In this document: positions 46,223 to 54,574 of the stretch, one piece after another
Layout of the letters: each line of letters starts with the position of its first letter
How positions within the stretch are numbered: the first letter of the stretch is position 1
DNA from: Streptomyces cylindrosporus
GTDB lineage: Bacteria; Actinomycetota; Actinomycetes; Streptomycetales; Streptomycetaceae
Direction: 5' to 3'
Assembly: GCF_022698165.1 (NCBI RefSeq)
Contig: NZ_JALDAY010000001.1
Coordinates: forward strand, 1,054,001-1,118,000
Length of the DNA: 64,000 nt
The notes under the pieces: generated by a model
Database searches by the model: none
Told to the model about the DNA's origin: nothing
Seen by the model: only the letters and a program-made list of their open reading frames with translations
Translations under genes and position numbers: made by a program

Positions 46223-47374
46223 ATGACCACGACCTGGATCGCAGCCCACCGCTCCGCCGTCATCAACCCGTACGAGGGCTTCGGCCTCTTCGAGCCCCGT
46301 GGCTTCACCGACCGGACCGTCCGCCAGTCCCTGCGCCTGGCGGGAGGCGGCGACGCGCTGCGCATCCGCCTCTCCAACCGCTACGGCAAGGAACCCATCC
46401 GCATCGGCGGCGCCCACCTCGCCGTACGCACCCGGGGCAGCGGCATCGACCCCGGCAGCGACACCCCGCTGCGCTTCTCCGGCGCCGAGACCGTCACCGT
46501 CCCGGTCGGCGAGGAACTCGTCAGCGATCCGGTCGAGTTGCCGGTGAGCGCGGGGGAGGAGCTCACTGTCAGCCTCTACTTGCCGGGCGACACCGGACTG
46601 AGCACCTACACCGCGGTGCCGTACGACCTCGGGTACGCGGTCCCCGGCGAGCGGCTCTCCGCCGAACTCCTCGAAGACGCCGAGGAGTTGTCGACCGGCC
46701 ACTACCTCACCGGCGTCGACGTCCTCGCCCCGGCCGACACCCGGATCGCCGTCGCGTTCGGCGACTCCTGGGTCGAGGGCGCCTTCACCACGCCCGGCGC
46801 CGACAACAGCTTCCCGGCCCGGCTCAGCCGCCGCCTGACCCGCGGCTGGATCGTCAACCAGGGCATCTCCGGCAACCGACTGCTCTCCGACGAGGTCGGC
46901 GAACACCTGCTGGCGCGCGTCGACCGCGACGTCCTGGCCGTCCCCGGGGTCAGCCACGTCCTGATCCACATCGGCCTCAACGACATCGGCCTGCCCGGCG
47001 CCCGCTCCCACCCCGAGCCGCCGACCGACCGGCCGAGCGCCGAGGACCTCGTCACCGGCCTCACGGCCCTCGCCGACCGCCTCCACGCCGCCGGACTCGT
47101 CGCCATCGGCGGCACCCTCGGCCCGTACGAGGGCTGCGTCTACGACGGCGTCGACAGCCCCGAGGGCCAGGCCGTGCGCCGCGAGGTCAACGCCTGGCTG
47201 CTCGGCGACGCCCACCCCTTCGACGCCGTGATCGACATCGCCGCCGCCGTGGCCGACCCGGAGCAACCCACCCGCATCCGCGCCGAGTTCAACGCCGGCG
47301 ACGGCCTCCACGTCAACGACGCCGGCGCGAAAGCCATCGCCGACGCCGTCGACGTAACCCTGCTGGACCTCTAG
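46223..47374 (+). CDS. SGNH/GDSL-type esterase
   Basis: 383 aa. An N-terminal beta-rich domain (about residues 1-165, SLRLAGGGDALRIRLSNRYG; LRFSGAETVTVPVGEELV) precedes an SGNH hydrolase domain: VAFGDSWVEGAF (nucleophile Ser), INQGISGNRLL region, IHIGLNDIGLPG (block III G-x-N-D) and GDGLHVNDAGAKAIAD (D-x-x-H). No signal peptide, so cytoplasmic. It lies 51 nt after the N-hydroxylase, and could be transcribed with it. A siderophore-ester or sugar-acetyl esterase role is possible but unproven. Convergent with the nucleotidase (4-bp overlap). Confidence 0.88.
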   Translation: MTTTWIAAHRSAVINPYEGFGLFEPRGFTDRTVRQSLRLAGGGDALRIRLSNRYGKEPIRIGGAHLAVRTRGSGIDPGSDTPLRFSGAETVTVPVGEELVSDPVELPVSAGEELTVSLYLPGDTGLSTYTAVPYDLGYAVPGERLSAELLEDAEELSTGHYLTGVDVLAPADTRIAVAFGDSWVEGAFTTPGADNSFPARLSRRLTRGWIVNQGISGNRLLSDEVGEHLLARVDRDVLAVPGVSHVLIHIGLNDIGLPGARSHPEPPTDRPSAEDLVTGLTALADRLHAAGLVAIGGTLGPYEGCVYDGVDSPEGQAVRREVNAWLLGDAHPFDAVIDIAAAVADPEQPTRIRAEFNAGDGLHVNDAGAKAIADAVDVTLLDL

Positions 47375-49176
47375 AAGACCGGCGTGCCGTTCCGGGTCAG
47401 CTTCCAGTCCACCGACGCGAAGTCCTTCGGGTCCAGTACGCCCTTCGCGGTCACCCACTCCGCGATCCGGGTGCGGATCTCCGTCGACTCCGACCACAGC
47501 TCGGTCGCCGAGGCCACGTGCGGGAACGCGCCGCCGCCGTTGGCACGGTAGTTGTTGACCGCGAGCACGAACTGCTGAGCGTCGTCCAGTGCGGCACCGT
47601 TGTAGGTGAGGTTCTTGATCCGCGAACCGGCCGCCTGGGCGATGTCGATGTCGTACGAAAGACCCGACACGTAGTCGTAGTTGTAGTCCGGGCGGCTGTT
47701 CGCGTTCGTCAGCTTCTCCACGTCGATCACGGCGTCCGCCGCGGTCTGCACGAAGTACTCCGCCGAGTACTCCAGGTAGGCCCGCAGCTGCGCGCCCGTC
47801 ATCAGCTTCGCGACCAGCGTGTTGTCGTACACGTAGAGGCTGGACAGGTCCCGGATCGTCACATTGCCGGCCGGGATCTCCGAGGTCCGCGAGAACGGCG
47901 AGGCCTGCGCGATCACCGGCAGCGAGGCGTACGAGGTGCCCGCCAGGGCCGCCTTGACCACGTCCTCCTGGACCTTGGTGATCAGGTCGATGATCGGGGC
48001 GTCCTTGTACCGCGCCTCGACCGTCGTGAGCGTCTCCGTCGCCGTGCCGACGACCTGGTTGACGTACTCCACGACCTTCGCGTGCTCGTCCGAGAGCAGC
48101 TTGGTGATCTTCGGGTCGTCGGCGACCGTGTTGGAGTTCAGCACCTTCGACGAGACCGACTCGACCGTCCAACGGCCCTTCGCGAAGACCAGCTCCACGT
48201 CGAAGACCGACAGCCGCTCCGCGTACGCCAGCGGCTCCGAAAGCACCACCGTCCTACCGGTCTTGGCGTTGGTGACCTTCAACTCCGGGATCTCCACGTG
48301 CGCGTGGCCGACCAGGATCGCGTCGATGTCCGGCACCTGCTGCGCCACCAGCGCCGCCGAGTTCTCCACGTACGGCAGCTGGTCACCGTACGAGGAGGTG
48401 CCCGAGGAACCGCTGTGCGCGGAGACGATGACGACGTCCGCGCCCATCGACTTCAGCTTCGGCACCCACTTCGCGGCCTGCTCCTCAAGGCCCGGGAACT
48501 CCAACTTCCCCTGCACATACGCCTTGTCCCAGATCGCGATGCCCGGGTTGGTGAGCCCCAGCACCGCGACCTTCACCGGCGGCAGCCCCGGCACGTGGAA
48601 CTTCTTGACGAAGTACGGCGGGAACGCGGGCTTCTGTGTCTTCGCGTCCACCGCGTTCGCGCCGAGCAGCGGGAAGCGGCACTGCTGCTCGAACTTGCGC
48701 AGCGTCTCGATGCCGTAGTTGAACTCGTGGTTGCCGAGGGCCGCCGCGTCGTACCCGATCGCGTTCATCGCCTGCGCCATCGGGTGCACCGGACCGCCCT
48801 TGGCGGTGATCGGGTCGACCTTCGCGTAGTAGTACGTCAGCGGGGTCCCCTGGATCGTGTCGCCCGCGTCGAGGAGCAGCGTGTTGCAGCGGCCCTTCTC
48901 CTCGCGCAGCTGGTTGACCAGCGTCGAGATCCGGGACAGGCCCTGCGCGTTGCCCGCCTTGTCCGTGTACTCCGCGTCCTTGAAGTAGTCCCAGTTGAAG
49001 ACGTGCCCGTGCAGGTCGGTCGTGCCCATGACGGTCAGCGCGTACCGCCTGGCGGGCCTCTTCGCCGCCGTGGCCTCGGCCGCCTGCGCCGCCGGAGCCG
49101 CGACGGCGCTCGCCACCGCCACCCCCGCTCCGGTCGCGGCGGACTTCTGCAGGAACTTCCGGCGGTTCAAGGGCAT
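47371..49176 (-). CDS. Tat-exported 5'-nucleotidase / 2',3'-cyclic phosphodiesterase (UshA-type)
   Basis: 601 aa. The N-terminus NRRKFLQKSAATGAGVAVAS is a twin-arginine signal ending near AAQAAEA. Metallophosphatase motifs: MGTTDLHGH, LLDAGDTIQG, AALGNHEFNYG, VIVSAHSG and VGHAHVE. The C-terminal 5'-nucleotidase domain includes IPAGNVTIRDLSSLYVYDN and LAVNNYRANGGGAFP (aromatic stacking and substrate loop). It dephosphorylates extracellular nucleotides for phosphate and nucleoside scavenging. GAGGAGA lies 7 nt before the ATG. Only a single PHO-box-like GTTGACC was seen upstream, so phosphate control is not claimed. Confidence 0.93.
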   Translation of the reverse strand: MPLNRRKFLQKSAATGAGVAVASAVAAPAAQAAEATAAKRPARRYALTVMGTTDLHGHVFNWDYFKDAEYTDKAGNAQGLSRISTLVNQLREEKGRCNTLLLDAGDTIQGTPLTYYYAKVDPITAKGGPVHPMAQAMNAIGYDAAALGNHEFNYGIETLRKFEQQCRFPLLGANAVDAKTQKPAFPPYFVKKFHVPGLPPVKVAVLGLTNPGIAIWDKAYVQGKLEFPGLEEQAAKWVPKLKSMGADVVIVSAHSGSSGTSSYGDQLPYVENSAALVAQQVPDIDAILVGHAHVEIPELKVTNAKTGRTVVLSEPLAYAERLSVFDVELVFAKGRWTVESVSSKVLNSNTVADDPKITKLLSDEHAKVVEYVNQVVGTATETLTTVEARYKDAPIIDLITKVQEDVVKAALAGTSYASLPVIAQASPFSRTSEIPAGNVTIRDLSSLYVYDNTLVAKLMTGAQLRAYLEYSAEYFVQTAADAVIDVEKLTNANSRPDYNYDYVSGLSYDIDIAQAAGSRIKNLTYNGAALDDAQQFVLAVNNYRANGGGAFPHVASATELWSESTEIRTRIAEWVTAKGVLDPKDFASVDWKLTRNGTPVF

Positions 49177-49325
49177 GTCCAGGTCTCCTCAGGGAATGGT
49201 CAACGACGCGCGTAGATTCTGACCTGCGCATGACCGACGGCAACAGGTCCGGCAGGTTGCGATTGGATGACCGAAGCGGTCGATCGCCGGGCTCCGACCG
49301 GCCAAGACCTGACAGAGTGGGGCGT

Positions 49326-50066
49326 ATGACCACCCCTTCGACCGCCCCTTCGGCCACGCCATCGCCGGACGCCTCCCAGCCCGCCGTCCCCTACGGCACC
49401 CCCGACGCCCCCCGTATCGCCGTCCGCGGCGAGGCCCGCCTCGAGGTCGACCCCGAGATCGCCCGCATCGGCATCACCGTCGCCTCCCGCGGCAAGGACC
49501 GCCGAGCCGCCCTCGACGACCTCACCCGCCGCAACACCACCGCCCTCGACCTCGTCAAGTCGTACGGCGATGTGGTGGAGCGCCTGGAGACCGGCGCCTT
49601 CTCCATCAGCCCGGAACTGAAGGACAAGGGCCGCGGCGAACGCGTCCACGCCTACCACGGCCGCGTCCACATCACCGCCGAGCTGACCGACTTCACGACG
49701 CTCGGGGAACTCACCACCAGGCTCGCCGACCTGGACCTCACCCGGGTCGACGGCCCCTGGTGGGCCCTGCGCCCGGACTCGCCGGCCCACCGGCAGGCCC
49801 GGCAGCAGGCCGTGAAGGAGGCGGTCCAGCGGGCCCGGGAGTACGCGGAGGCCCTCGGCACCTCACTCGCCGCGCTCGTGGAACTCGCCGACATCGGAGC
49901 CGAGAACGCCCAGCCCTACCCGCCGGCCCCCGGCCGTATGCGCTCCATGGCCTACGGCGGCGCCGCCGAGGACACCGCGGCCGCACCCCTCGACCTCGAA
50001 CCCCAGCGGCAGCACGTGTACGCAGCGGTCAACGCCCGCTTCACCATGGCACCGCCGACCCTGTAG
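49326..50066 (+). CDS. SIMPL-domain (DUF541) protein
   Basis: 246 aa from ATG 49326. After a Pro/Ser/Ala-rich N-terminus (about 25 residues) the SIMPL domain runs IAVRGEARLEVDPEIARIGI, VEAs region ASRGKDRRAALDDLTRRN, FSISPELKDKGRGERVHAYH and ARQQAVKEAVQRAREYAEAL. Family members form periplasmic or cytoplasmic multimeric assemblies and have been linked to stress. No signal peptide is visible here, unusual for the family but common in Streptomyces copies. Function unknown. A pentanucleotide repeat follows its stop. Confidence 0.87.
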   Translation: MTTPSTAPSATPSPDASQPAVPYGTPDAPRIAVRGEARLEVDPEIARIGITVASRGKDRRAALDDLTRRNTTALDLVKSYGDVVERLETGAFSISPELKDKGRGERVHAYHGRVHITAELTDFTTLGELTTRLADLDLTRVDGPWWALRPDSPAHRQARQQAVKEAVQRAREYAEALGTSLAALVELADIGAENAQPYPPAPGRMRSMAYGGAAEDTAAAPLDLEPQRQHVYAAVNARFTMAPPTL

Positions 50067-50070
50067 ACAC

Positions 50071-50115
50071 TGCGCTGCGCTGCACTGCATTGGCCTGCCC
50101 TGCCCTGCCCTGCCG
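50071..50115 (+). repeat. Pentanucleotide tandem repeat after SIMPL gene
   Basis: Nine consecutive 5-nt units beginning TG(C/G) (TGCGC, TGCGC, TGCAC, TGCAT, TGGCC, TGCCC three times, TGCCG) start 5 nt after the SIMPL stop. The array lies about 125 nt before pyk. Likely slippage-prone; no function assigned. Confidence 0.8.
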
Positions 50116-50240
50116 TAGAAATGCTCATCGGAGCACCCCCGCGCACAATTCAATACTTGTCAATAGCCCTTCACGTAAAGGTTGTTGAGTAGTCATCCCC
50201 GGCCGATTCTCTACCCGCCGGTAAGGCCTAGGCTCGAAGC

Positions 50241-51677
50241 ATGCGCCGAGCGAAGATCGTCTGTACTCTGGGGCCCGCCACCGACTCGTACGACCAGATC
50301 AAAGCCCTGGTCGAGGCCGGAATGGACGTCGCCCGCTTCAACCTCAGCCACGGCAGCTACGCCGAGCACGAGGAGCGATACCACCGCGTTCGAAAGGCCG
50401 CCGACGAGAGCGGCCGCAGCGTCGGACTGCTCGCCGACCTTCAGGGCCCGAAGATCCGACTCGGCCGGTTCACCGAGGGCCCCGTACTCCTTGAACGCGG
50501 CGACACCTTCACCATCACGGTGGAGGAGGGCGCCGAGGGCGACGGCCACACCTGCGGCACCACGTACTCCGGCCTCGCCGCCGACGTCACGCCGGGCGAG
50601 CGCATCCTCGTCGACGACGGCAAGGTCTGCCTCGAAGTCACCGCCGTGGACGGACCCCGCGTCCACACCCGCGTCATCGAGGGCGGCATGGTCTCCGACC
50701 ACAAGGGCCTGAACCTCCCCGGTGTGGCGGTCTCGGTCCCCGCGCTCTCGGAGAAGGACGAGGCGGACCTGCGCTGGGCCCTGCGCACCGGCTTCGACGT
50801 CATCGCGCTGTCCTTCGTCCGCAGCGGCCGTGACATCGAGGACGTCCACCGGATCATGGACGAGGAGCAGCGCCGCCTGCCCGTGATCGCCAAGGTCGAG
50901 AAGCCCCAGGCGGTCGCGGCGATCGACGACATCGTGGCGGCCTTCGACGGGATCATGGTCGCGCGCGGTGACCTGGGCGTCGAAATGCCCCTCGAAGCCG
51001 TCCCGATCGTCCAGAAGCGCGCGATCAAACTGGCCAAGCGGAACGCCAAGCCGGTGATCGTCGCGACCCAGATGCTCGACTCGATGATCGACAACTCCCG
51101 CCCGACGCGCGCGGAGGCCTCGGACGTGGCCAACGCGGTCATCGACGGTACGGACGCGGTGATGCTGTCCGGTGAGACGAGCGTCGGCAAGTACCCGGTC
51201 GAGACGGTCCGCACGATGGCGAAGATCGTGGAGGCGGCGGAGGAGGACATCCTGGCAAAGGGCCTCCCACCCCTCACGGAACGCAACAAGCCCCGCACGC
51301 AGGGCGGCGCGGTGGCCCGAGCGGCGGCGGAGATGGGCGACTTCCTCGGCGCCAAGTTCCTGGTCGCCTTTACCCAGTCCGGCGACACGGCCCGCCGCCT
51401 CTCCCGCTACCGCTCCCCGATCCCGTTGCTGGCCTTTACCCCGGACCCGGCCACGCGGTCGCAGCTGAGCCTCACTTGGGGCGCGGAGACCTTCCTCGGC
51501 CCGGAGGTGGCCTCGACGGACGCGATGGTGGACCAGGTGGACGAGCTGTTGCTGAAGTACGGGCGATGCGAGAAGGGCGACGTGGTGGTCATCACGGCGG
51601 GGTCGCCGCCCGGGGTGTCGGGCTCGACGAACATGGTGCGGGTGCATCACATCGGGGAGGACGACAGTCCCAAGTAG
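50241..51677 (+). CDS. pyk: Pyruvate kinase
   Basis: 478 aa. PEP + ADP to pyruvate + ATP. The N-terminus RRAKIVCTLGPATDSYDQIK, then VARFNLSHGSY, LADLQGPKIRLGRF, VIAKVEKPQAV (catalytic Lys), MVARGDLGVEMP (metal Glu/Asp), QMLDSMIDNSRPTRAEASDV and DAVMLSGETSVGKYPVE cover all active-site blocks; the C-terminal regulatory domain is complete (GSPPGVSGSTNMVRVHHIG). A run of clear tetrameric pyk features with no oddity. The upstream 170 bp includes a low-GC stretch likely to hold the promoter, but no hexamers are certain. Confidence 0.97.
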   Translation: MRRAKIVCTLGPATDSYDQIKALVEAGMDVARFNLSHGSYAEHEERYHRVRKAADESGRSVGLLADLQGPKIRLGRFTEGPVLLERGDTFTITVEEGAEGDGHTCGTTYSGLAADVTPGERILVDDGKVCLEVTAVDGPRVHTRVIEGGMVSDHKGLNLPGVAVSVPALSEKDEADLRWALRTGFDVIALSFVRSGRDIEDVHRIMDEEQRRLPVIAKVEKPQAVAAIDDIVAAFDGIMVARGDLGVEMPLEAVPIVQKRAIKLAKRNAKPVIVATQMLDSMIDNSRPTRAEASDVANAVIDGTDAVMLSGETSVGKYPVETVRTMAKIVEAAEEDILAKGLPPLTERNKPRTQGGAVARAAAEMGDFLGAKFLVAFTQSGDTARRLSRYRSPIPLLAFTPDPATRSQLSLTWGAETFLGPEVASTDAMVDQVDELLLKYGRCEKGDVVVITAGSPPGVSGSTNMVRVHHIGEDDSPK

Positions 51678-51687
51678 GGGGGCTTGG

Positions 51688-52042
51688 TCAGTACTTGGGG
51701 CCTACGTGGGTGTCCATCAGCGCTACGGAGGCTTTGCGGGCGATGGTATTCGTAGCGCTTGTGTTCGCCGGCTACGAGACGAGTCGTATCGACGATTTGC
51801 TGTTGCCAGGGTTCGAGGGTGATTCGGCGTTCGCTCTTTTGCCCGGGGCGTGCTGGGGGAGCAGACAGACCTAGTGTTTGGTGTAGGACTTGACGTCGAC
51901 GCAGCCTGCCCGTGAGAAGCGGCCATCGGACACACGGCGGAGTTCGAGGCAGCGGCTCGATTCGGCTCAGCCAACAGGTGATCGCGTGTCGGGAGATGCC
52001 CGTCTCTTTGCCGACGGAATTGAGGCTGCGCCCCTGCCTCAC
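51688..52042 (-). pseudogene. Decayed LAGLIDADG/HTH homing-endonuclease-like gene
   Basis: Fragments of one protein family are spread over different frames. The N-terminal helix-turn-helix is MRQGRSLNSVGKETGISRHA then ITCWLSRIEPLPRT (from GTG 52042); a frame shift gives CVDVKSYTKH followed by a TAG stop, then VCLLPQHAPGKRAN; another shift gives ITLEPWQQQIVD and RLVAGEHKRYEY; finally TIARKASVALMDTHVGPKY ends at a TGA (51688). In intact Streptomyces relatives, as I recall them, about 60 residues lie between KRYEY and the SVA..VGPKY tail, so an internal deletion is also present. It lies about 50 bp beyond the 3' end of the adjacent tRNA. Not functional. Confidence 0.78.
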
Positions 52043-52093
52043 CAGGCGAGACGATCTCCGCTTACAGAGGCGACCTTGGAATTGGAGGAAAAG

Positions 52094-52166
52094 TACCCCG
52101 GGTCGGATTCGAACCGACGCTGGATGGTGTTTGAGACCATTGCCTCTACCGCTGGGCTACCGGGGC
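52094..52166 (-). tRNA. tRNA with CAA anticodon (nominal Leu), class-I shape
   Basis: 73 nt, folds fully: acceptor GCCCCGG with CCGGGGT (G1-U72 wobble), D arm with a 3-bp stem plus a C-A mismatch and loop AGCGGTAG, anticodon stem ATGGT/ACCAT with loop CTCAAAC (anticodon C34 A35 A36), variable loop of only 5 nt (CCAGC), T arm GTCGG-TTCGAAT-CCGAC, discriminator A73. CCA is not encoded. CAA reads UUG (Leu), but bacterial tRNALeu is normally class II with a long variable arm, which is missing here. The gene is certain; the amino-acid identity is not. Confidence 0.88.
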
Positions 52167-52268
52167 TCCCTGCAAAATAAAGGTTGGCGGTCACCCGCCG
52201 TGCCCCCACCTTACCGCAGCTAGGTACGCTCTTGTCAGCAGCACCCCTGCCCTGAACAAGGAGCCCCC

Positions 52269-52928
52269 GTGACCGCCCCCGAGTCGCCACAGCCCGTAGA
52301 CGCGCCCGACGACGACAAGTCGCACGTGCCTCCGCTGACGACCCGTGTCGTCATCGCCGAGGACGAGGCCCTGATCCGGCTCGATCTCAAAGAGATGCTG
52401 GAGGAGGAGGGCTACAGCGTCGTCGGCGAGGCCGGTGACGGCGAGCAGGCCATCGAGCTTGCCCGTGAGCACCAGCCGGATCTTGTGATCCTCGATGTGA
52501 AGATGCCCAAGCTGGACGGCATCTCCGCCGCCGAGAAGATTGCCGAGGAGCGGATCGCCCCGGTGCTCATGCTCACCGCCTTCTCGCAGCGCGATCTCGT
52601 CGAGCGCGCCCGTGATGCCGGCGCCATGGCCTATCTCGTGAAGCCCTTCAGCAAGAGTGACGTCGTGCCGGCCATCGAGATGGCGGTGTCGCGGTTCACC
52701 GAGCTGAAGGAGTTGGAGAAGGAGGTCGCCGACCTCACCCTCCGCCTTGAGACCCGCAAGCTCGTCGATCGCGCGAAGTCGATTCTCCAGACCGAGTACG
52801 GGCTGACCGAGCCCGCCGCCTTCCGGTGGATCCAGAAGACCTCCATGGACCGCCGGATGTCCATGCAGCAGGTCGCCGAGGCCGTCATCCAGGACGCCGA
52901 CGAGAAGAAGGCCGGCAAGAACGGCTGA
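52269..52928 (+). CDS. pdtaR: ANTAR-domain response regulator (PdtaR-like)
   Basis: 219 aa from GTG 52269, AAGGAG 5 nt upstream. Receiver domain: RVVIAEDEALIRLDLKEMLE, LVILDVKMPKLDGI (phospho-acceptor Asp), MLTAFSQRD and YLVKPFSKSD; then a helix ELKELEKEVADLTLRLETRK into the ANTAR RNA-binding domain (LVDRAKSILQTEYGLTEPAA; RWIQKTSMDRRMSMQQVAEA). Phosphorylation releases ANTAR to bind paired mRNA hairpins and prevent termination. The cognate kinase is not adjacent. Convergent with the liv operon across a strong terminator. Confidence 0.94.
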   Translation: MTAPESPQPVDAPDDDKSHVPPLTTRVVIAEDEALIRLDLKEMLEEEGYSVVGEAGDGEQAIELAREHQPDLVILDVKMPKLDGISAAEKIAEERIAPVLMLTAFSQRDLVERARDAGAMAYLVKPFSKSDVVPAIEMAVSRFTELKELEKEVADLTLRLETRKLVDRAKSILQTEYGLTEPAAFRWIQKTSMDRRMSMQQVAEAVIQDADEKKAGKNG

Positions 52929-52956
52929 CACGGACGTAGTACGTACGTACGACAGG

Positions 52957-52989
52957 GGCCCGCGTCCCCCGGAACAGGGGGCGCGGGCC
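52957..52989. terminator. Bidirectional terminator between pdtaR and livF
   Basis: Arms GGCCCGCG-T-CCCCC and GGGGG-CGCGGGCC pair over 13 bp with one bulged T and a 6-nt loop GGAACA. It lies 28 nt after the pdtaR stop and 20 nt beyond the livF stop, and can serve both convergent units. Confidence 0.8.
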
Positions 52990-53009
52990 TCGTCGTAGCG
53001 GAAGAACCG

Positions 53010-53722
53010 TCAGTCCTCGCCGAGGTACGCCTTGCGTACCGACTCGTCGTGCAGCAGGTCCTGGCCCGTGCCGGAGAGGACGATGTTGCCGACCTCCATG
53101 ACGTGGCCGTGGTCGGCCAGGGAGAGGGCCGCCTGGGCGTTCTGTTCGACCAGGAGAATGGTCGTGCCCTGGGACTTGAGTTCGACGATGGTGGACATGA
53201 TCTTCTGCATCATGATGGGCGACAGGCCCATGGAGGGCTCGTCCAGCATCAGGAGCTTGGGCTGGGACATCAGGGCGCGGCCCATCGCCAGCATCTGCTG
53301 CTCGCCGCCCGAGAGAGTGCCGGCGGCCTGCCTGCGCCGCTCCCCGAGGATCGGGAAGAGGTCGTAGGCGCGCTGGATGTCCTTCTCGATGGCTTCCTTG
53401 TCCTTGCGGAGGAAGGCGCCGAGCTGGAGGTTCTCCTCGATGGTGAGGCGCGGGAAGATGTGCCGGCCCTCGGGGGAGTGGGCGAGTCCCAGGGCGACGA
53501 TCTTGTGCGCGGCGACGCCGGTGAGCGGCTTGCCGTCGAACATGATCTTGCCGGCGCTGGGCTTCAGGAGTCCCGACAGGGTGCGGAGGGTCGTGGTCTT
53601 GCCGGCGCCGTTGGTGCCGATCAGGGTGACGACCTGGCCCGCCTCGACCTTGAAGGAGATGCCCTTGACGGCCTCGATCTTGCCGTAGGCGACCCGGAGG
53701 TCCTCGACCTCTAGCAGTGCGG

Positions 53723-53726
<4 letters not shown>
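53010..53726 (-). CDS. livF: Branched-chain amino-acid ABC transporter ATP-binding protein LivF
   Basis: 238 aa. Second ATPase of a HAAT-type importer: Walker A IGTNGAGKTTTLRTLSGLL, signature LSGGEQQMLAMGRALM, Walker B LLMLDEPSMGLSP, and H-loop region TILLVEQNAQAALSLAD. Overlaps the livG stop by 4 bp. Last gene of the operon livK-H-M-G-F on the minus strand. Confidence 0.95.
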
Positions 53727-54568
<842 letters not shown>

Positions 54569-54574
54569 GGTTCT

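Noticed and set aside
43317..47374. Complete desferrioxamine operon
   Set aside because: Only DesA- and DesB-like genes are present; the next gene is an SGNH hydrolase, not DesC or DesD.
49177..49325. PHO box upstream of the 5'-nucleotidase
   Set aside because: Only one GTTGACC-like unit is visible; PhoP sites need at least two direct repeats.
51647..52042. Single 131-aa gene on the minus strand after pyk
   Set aside because: Although open, its middle does not match the family; the expected CVDVKSYTKH block lies in another frame with a stop, so it is a frameshifted pseudogene rather than an intact gene or an IS transposase.
52040..52170. tRNA as integration site of a mobile element
   Set aside because: No integrase, excision gene or duplicated tRNA 3' end was seen in the window; only the decayed LAGLIDADG-like gene is present.
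52940..52951. Self-complementary GTACGTACGTAC near the pdtaR stop
   Set aside because: A short alternating tract that need not be functional; the adjacent GC stem is a sufficient terminator.
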